Part shown: positions 6,763 to 9,370 of the stretch, in pieces
How positions within the stretch are numbered: position 1 is the first letter of the stretch
How the letters are laid out: each line of letters opens with the position of its first letter
NCBI GenBank assembly: GCA_903921945.1
Contig: CAIXSC010000710.1
Coordinates: forward strand, 1 to 9,370
Source of the DNA: an uncultured Planctomycetaceae bacterium
GTDB taxonomy: Bacteria; Planctomycetota; Planctomycetia; Pirellulales; Pirellulaceae
DNA: 9,370 nucleotides
Direction: 5' to 3'
The notes under the pieces: generated by a model
Seen by the model: only the letters and a program-made list of their open reading frames with translations
What the model was told of the DNA's origin: nothing
Database searches by the model: none
Program-made: the position numbers and the translations under genes

Positions 6763-8379
6763 CAACGCCATCGCCGGACTGAACGACGCGAGCATCGGCA
6801 CCTGAGCTCGCAACACGGGCGACTGCAGCATCACCAACAGTTGCTCGGTCGAGTAGGTATCCAACAGCCTAATCGCGACCAGTTTCAACGCGGCCGGATT
6901 GCTGAGCGGATTGGGACCGAGACTCGTAATCAGATCGACAATCGGATCCAAAACCGGCGGTGTCACTGGCGGCACGACCGGAGGCACCACCGGCGGTGTC
7001 ACCGGATTTTCAGCCGGGTCGGTACCGCTATCCACCACCGGATCGGTGCCTGAACCTGAGCCTGCATCTGTGCCTGGCTCCACGACGGGGTCGACGACCG
7101 AATCGCCGCTCGACCCGGTGCCTGCATCGGTGCCTGCATCGGTGCCTGCATCGGTGCCCGGATCGGTGGAAGGACCGGAATCAGCAACCGGATTGGGCCC
7201 AGGTGTGCCGAACAGTAAACCGTTCAACCAGCTGACATTGGCGACCCAAGCGAGATTGGCAGGCAGTTGGACATTACCGAGCAGTCCCAAGTTGGAGGAC
7301 AGCGCGAGGTTCGCGAGCATGCCTAGATTGGCGGGAAGCTGGAGACCGCCGGGCAGTTGGAGAGTCGCCGGCAGTTCAAAACCAGCCGGCAGATTCAGGT
7401 TCGCGGGCAATTGCAGATTCGCGAGCCAATCCAGATTCGTGAAGTTTCCCGCATTGGCGAGCAACTCGGGGAGTTGCCCAACGTACTCGTCCGCGAACTG
7501 GCGAAGTTGGCTGACCGAAGGCAAGTCGAGCGTGTTGGGGACGAACGCGTTGACGAGCGTCTCGACGTTGACCAACAGCGTATCCAAGTCGGCGTCGTTG
7601 AGCTCGATTTGGTAGTACATCGCGGTCAAGTCGGCGACCAACGAGTCGATTTCGGCCTGCGGCACATTCAAGGACAGGATCAGTTGGCGGACTTGCTCTT
7701 GGACATTGTCGATGTCCGTGGCGGACAGTTCGCCATCTTCGATCGAAGCGAAAAACGCATCCTTGACGACAGCCAGTTGCTCGGCCGACGGCACGGTGAC
7801 TTGGTCTATCAGGTCTCGAACCCGAGCGACCGCGTCCATGACCTGTTCGGGCAAAATGTCGCTCCGAACACGCAACGAATTGAGGCTGTGGAAAAGCGAG
7901 TCGATCGCAAACTGCTGCTCGGGAGCGAGAGCGTCGAGCGAGTCGCCGAGGAAACCTTGGACCGACATGGTTTCCGGACCGTGGTTGTTGAGGCGATTGA
8001 TGATCCCCAACGCGTCGACAGGCGACAGTGTCTGATCGCTGTTGGTGTCGAATCGGGCAGGAGCCATGCTCGATCGGCCAGCGAACTCGCCACTGGCCAG
8101 CCGATTGCCGCGAACGGGGCCAGAACCACTGTTGTTGAGCTGATTGATGATTTGCAGGGCGTCGACCGGGGTCACGGAGCCATCGCCGGACACGTCCAAA
8201 GCCATCAGGACCTTGAAGTGTTCGAAGTCGGCGGCGAGCGGCAGACGATCGTCGAGCCGTTCGAGTCGACCGACGAGCCAACGGAGCGGACGCGGCTGGA
8301 AAGCGTGCGATTGGCGAATTCGCGGTTGGACAGAGCGGCGGCCGAGCGGAACGAGACGGCGGATTGAATGAAGGGACAT
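6733..8379 (-). CDS. Exported dockerin-type protein with LEPR-like N-terminus and hexapeptide repeats
   Basis: The 548-aa protein starts with a basic region and RLERLDDRLPLAAD (38-51), close to the LEPR-type motif of planctomycete surface or secreted proteins. Two dockerin-like F-hand repeats follow: D62-V-S-G-D-G-S...D73 and D111-T-N-S-D-Q-T...D122, each ending in IIN.LNN, which should bind Ca2+. A helical, acidic region spans about 140-310. Twelve hexapeptides of the pattern N-L-x-L-P-A occupy 315-386, then a Gly/Thr/Asp/Pro low-complexity stretch (about 392-475) with repeated DAGT and PPVV runs, and a helical C-terminus. No enzyme domain is recognised, so a structural or adhesive cell-surface role is inferred. 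The ATG at 8379 is chosen over 8418 and 8394 because GGAG lies nine bases upstream. No classical signal peptide is evident, as is usual for LEPR-type proteins. Confidence 0.82.
   Translation of the reverse strand: MSLHSIRRLVPLGRRSVQPRIRQSHAFQPRPLRWLVGRLERLDDRLPLAADFEHFKVLMALDVSGDGSVTPVDALQIINQLNNSGSGPVRGNRLASGEFAGRSSMAPARFDTNSDQTLSPVDALGIINRLNNHGPETMSVQGFLGDSLDALAPEQQFAIDSLFHSLNSLRVRSDILPEQVMDAVARVRDLIDQVTVPSAEQLAVVKDAFFASIEDGELSATDIDNVQEQVRQLILSLNVPQAEIDSLVADLTAMYYQIELNDADLDTLLVNVETLVNAFVPNTLDLPSVSQLRQFADEYVGQLPELLANAGNFTNLDWLANLQLPANLNLPAGFELPATLQLPGGLQLPANLGMLANLALSSNLGLLGNVQLPANLAWVANVSWLNGLLFGTPGPNPVADSGPSTDPGTDAGTDAGTDAGTGSSGDSVVDPVVEPGTDAGSGSGTDPVVDSGTDPAENPVTPPVVPPVVPPVTPPVLDPIVDLITSLGPNPLSNPAALKLVAIRLLDTYSTEQLLVMLQSPVLRAQVPMLASFSPAMALSMLQNFARM
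7116..7163 (-). repeat. 12-bp tandem repeat coding DAGT units
   Basis: CGGTGCCTGCAT (plus-strand reading) is present in three perfect copies from 7116 and a fourth variant copy ending at 7163. It encodes Thr-Asp-Ala-Gly units of the low-complexity linker in the dockerin-type gene. The near-identical copies point to recent slippage or selection for DNA identity. Confidence 0.85.
7222..7437 (-). repeat. Twelve-unit hexapeptide (18-bp period) repeat
   Basis: Inside the dockerin-type gene, residues 315-386 divide without gaps into twelve six-residue units: NLDWLA, NLQLPA, NLNLPA, GFELPA, TLQLPG, GLQLPA, NLGMLA, NLALSS, NLGLLG, NVQLPA, NLAWVA, NVSWLN. Position 2 is almost always Leu or Val and position 4 is hydrophobic in most units. 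DNA copies are much more diverged than the protein pattern, so the array is old and kept by selection. A beta-solenoid is one structural guess. Confidence 0.8.
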
Positions 8380-8388
8380 GGTGGAATT

Positions 8389-8392
8389 CTCC
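8389..8392 (-). promoter_or_regulatory. Ribosome binding site deciding the dockerin-type start
   Basis: Minus-strand GGAG lies nine nucleotides before the ATG at 8379. The alternative ATG at 8394 would overlap this site, and the one at 8418 has no purine-rich site, so 8379 is the best start. Confidence 0.6.
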
Positions 8393-8454
8393 ATGAGCCG
8401 GCATGGACGAGGCGACAATCAGGTGGTGGCCACATCAATGTCTTGATCGGCAAT

Positions 8455-8484
8455 AGGATAAGCTGGAGTGCAACCCAACCGCAA
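8455..8484 (-). promoter_or_regulatory. Weak candidate promoter for the dockerin-type gene
   Basis: On the minus strand TTGCGG (8484-8479) and TATCCT (8460-8455) are 18 bp apart, about 75 bp before the chosen start codon. Each box matches consensus at only four of six positions. The rest of 8380-8513 shows nothing else recognisable. Confidence 0.2.
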
Positions 8485-8513
8485 GTCGATCTGCGAAGCG
8501 ATACCAAGGTCAC

Positions 8514-8542
8514 TTGCGACGCCCGCTCGATGGCGCCATAAT
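8514..8542 (+). promoter_or_regulatory. Promoter of the tRNA-Arg gene
   Basis: TTGCGA (8514-8519, 4/6 to the -35 consensus) and CATAAT (8537-8542, 5/6 to the -10 consensus) are separated by exactly 17 bp. Transcription would start near 8550, giving a leader of about 50 nt before the tRNA. Position, spacing and orientation fit a housekeeping promoter for the tRNA. Confidence 0.55.
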
Positions 8543-8600
8543 CCGCCGGCTTAAACCGGATGGTCAGGCAAGGCTTTCGCCCTTCCCCCAGTCCAGGCGT

Positions 8601-8674
8601 GTCCCCGTAGCTCAATTGGATAGAGCGTCGGCCTCCGAAGCCGAAGGTTACAGGTTCGACCCCTGTCGGGGATA
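8601..8674 (+). tRNA. tRNA-Arg (anticodon CCG)
   Basis: A complete cloverleaf folds from 8601 to the discriminator A at 8674. The acceptor stem is GTCCCCG/CGGGGAT (one G-U pair at the end), the D stem GCTC/GAGC with loop AATTGGATA, the anticodon stem TCGGC/GCCGA, and the T stem ACAGG/CCTGT with loop TTCGACC. The anticodon loop CTCCGAA places CCG at 8635-8637, reading the Arg codon CGG, one of the codons used in this GC-rich DNA. The 3' CCA is not encoded (CTT follows), so it must be added by the tRNA nucleotidyltransferase. A degraded integrase lies downstream, which fits use of this gene as an integration site. Confidence 0.97.
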
Positions 8675-8686
8675 CTTTTCTAATCC

Positions 8687-8708
8687 ACCGCGTAACTCGT
8701 GACGCGGT
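8687..8708 (+). terminator. Hairpin downstream of tRNA-Arg
   Basis: ACCGCGT (8687-8693) and ACGCGGT (8702-8708) are perfect reverse complements around an 8-nt loop, starting 13 nt after the tRNA 3' end. It could end the tRNA transcript or protect its precursor. No T-run follows; the only short T-run (8676-8679) precedes it. An attachment-site-related palindrome is also possible. Confidence 0.35.
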
Positions 8709-8831
8709 CGGCGCTAATGTCATGCGGTGCACCCCTTTGACGCCGTAACTTCCGCCCCAGTCGCGACAAACGGCGGCTCTGGAGCCCGACGCTCGCCTGG
8801 AACGTGCCCACGCTCTTCGCTTCAAATTCCG

Positions 8832-8987
8832 CTGCGCATCCGTGGGGTCGATCAGACCGGCCTTCTCGCGCTCGACGTTGCGGACGATTTCATTGAGCAT
8901 CGCCTGGGCCGCGGCTTTGTCAATCGCCAACGGCTGACGGCGCAGCCGGCCGGTCGCGTCCTTGTACTGTCCCACGGCAACGCGCAC
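8832..8987 (-). pseudogene. Tyrosine recombinase (integrase) N-terminal remnant
   Basis: Fifty-two residues from 8987 downwards read VGQYKDATGRLRR, then DKAAAQAMLNEIV, then REKAGLIDPTDAQ. This is the order typical of the start of planctomycete tyrosine integrases: a strand-turn-strand, a DK-AA helix, then an ExxAGL(I/V)DP segment leading into the core-binding domain. Neither the core-binding helices nor the catalytic R-K-H-R-H-Y domain follows; the frame continues into unrelated sequence and then antisense across the tRNA. Upstream there is an in-frame TAG at 9003-9005, so the usual extreme N-terminus is missing too. The GTG at 8987 is only the first available start codon. It is a deletion remnant pointing at the tRNA-Arg. 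Family assignment is from recalled sequence style and not from a search. Confidence 0.65.
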
Positions 8988-9013
8988 TCTGGGTAATCTG
9001 GGCTAGCGCAGTG

Positions 9014-9370
9014 CTACTTTGCCGCGGCGAGCGGACGCCAGTCAGCGGGCGCGTTCACGCCCCGCGCGTCACCAGCTGATAGCAGCAGGTGCAGTTCGTG
9101 CGCGGCGAGTGCCTAGCCGGGGCCACCTTCGGGCCACCAGCCAAACTACCCAGTCGACAGCCGTTTTTGACAGAGACAGAAATCTTGGCCGTCGTAGGCC
9201 AGCACCTTGACCGCGGTCGCTCTCCGATTGCGGAACACGAACACAGTTCCTCGGAATGGATCTTCCGCCAGCGTTTCGCGGCAGATCCGGACCAAGCCAT
9301 CGATGCCTTTGCGGAAGTCGATCGGCTCGACGCAGACCAGCAGGCGCATGTGGGGAGTCAGTTCAAGCAT
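9014..9370 (-). pseudogene. tnpB: IS66-family accessory protein TnpB, interrupted by two TAG codons
   Basis: From the ATG at 9370 the frame shows classic IS66 Orf2 features: DFRKGIDGL (18-26), DPF (37-39), FVFRNR (44-49), YDG (59-61) and LCQKRL (66-71). Codon 75 (9148-9146) is TAG. The same frame then goes on with FGWWPEGGPG, a second TAG at codon 86 (9115-9113), and ALAAHELHLLLSAGDARG to DWRPL, ending at TAG 9016-9014. Read through, the product is 118 codons, the normal length for this family, with the normal C-terminus. Two nonsense substitutions, with no frameshift, therefore broke an otherwise whole gene. TnpB is needed with TnpA and TnpC for IS66 transposition. tnpC should follow on this strand but is absent; tnpA would lie beyond the right edge. 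The ATG is at the very edge of the window, so upstream context is unseen. Confidence 0.85.

Larger units (their letters stand above)
8832..9370 (-). mobile_element. Decayed mobile-element scar next to tRNA-Arg
   Basis: A truncated tyrosine integrase and a nonsense-broken IS66 tnpB lie back to back, both on the minus strand, beginning about 160 bp from the tRNA 3' end. Only 26 bp separate them. No intact transposase, terminal inverted repeat or target duplication is visible here. A second copy of the tRNA 3' end (attR-like) was not seen in the window and would have to lie to the right. The limits given are those of the recognisable coding remnants, not of the original element. Confidence 0.55.

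Noticed and set aside
7116..7163. Regular short repeats considered as a CRISPR array
   Set aside because: Units are 12 bp, directly tandem without spacers, and in frame inside a coding gene.
7357..8367. 336-aa plus-strand reading frame
   Set aside because: It lies wholly opposite the dockerin-type gene, has no recognisable domain, and reflects the lack of stops on the antisense strand of GC-rich coding DNA.
8514..8702. Open reading frame on the plus strand containing VAQLDRASASEAEG
   Set aside because: It is the translation of the tRNA-Arg gene itself, a well-known spurious protein in databases, and not a coding gene.
8205..8831. Continuation of the integrase-remnant frame as a 260-aa protein
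   Set aside because: Beyond 8832 the frame no longer resembles an integrase. It runs antisense through the tRNA (giving the typical artefact PTGVEPVTFGFGG) and antisense or in a different frame over the dockerin-type gene.
1..9370. Search for a defence island, toxin-antitoxin pair, retron or biosynthetic cluster
   Set aside because: No reverse transcriptase, restriction, nuclease-ATPase or antitoxin-like genes are seen. The SF1B helicase has no nuclease domain or partner gene, so a defence role is not supported.

Overview
The window looks like chromosomal DNA of a high-GC planctomycete, probably of the Pirellulales. The evidence is a secreted protein carrying an LEPR-like N-terminal motif and paired dockerin-type calcium repeats, a membrane protein with an N-terminal CPxC...CPxC zinc ribbon and a proline-rich linker, a fragment of a planctomycete-style tyrosine recombinase, and few clear Shine-Dalgarno sites. 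This placement is inferred from protein style, not from a marker gene.

Layout. Positions 1-195 hold no gene, only short hairpins and a direct repeat. On the minus strand follow a zinc-ribbon, three-TM-segment membrane protein (196-972) and, upstream of it, an enolase-superfamily MenC/N-succinylamino-acid racemase (1070-2179). Divergent from menC, with only 23 bp between start codons, is a 749-aa superfamily 1B helicase of the IGHMBP2/Upf1 type (2203-4452). It appears to carry a DbpA-like RNA-binding fold at its N-terminus. It converges on a secreted calcium-dependent PI-phospholipase C-like protein (4491-5624, minus). A D-2-hydroxyacid dehydrogenase of the SerA/CtBP type (5722-6762, plus) is divergent from the phospholipase. 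It overlaps tail-to-tail by 30 bp with a 548-aa dockerin-type exported protein (6733-8379, minus), which contains a twelve-unit hexapeptide repeat.

The right end is a mobile-element scar. A tRNA-Arg(CCG) gene (8601-8674) with a recognisable promoter is followed by a 52-codon N-terminal remnant of a tyrosine integrase (8832-8987, minus). Next to that is an IS66-type tnpB (9014-9370, minus) that is full length but interrupted by two in-frame TAG codons. tnpC is absent from where it should follow. This fits an integrative element that entered beside the tRNA and then decayed.

The genes do not form one pathway. They are mostly single-gene units in divergent or convergent pairs. I see no defence system, CRISPR array or biosynthetic cluster. 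The most distinctive items are the RNA-binding-domain/helicase fusion, the hexapeptide solenoid-like repeat, and the tRNA-adjacent integrase/IS66 scar with its double-amber tnpB.
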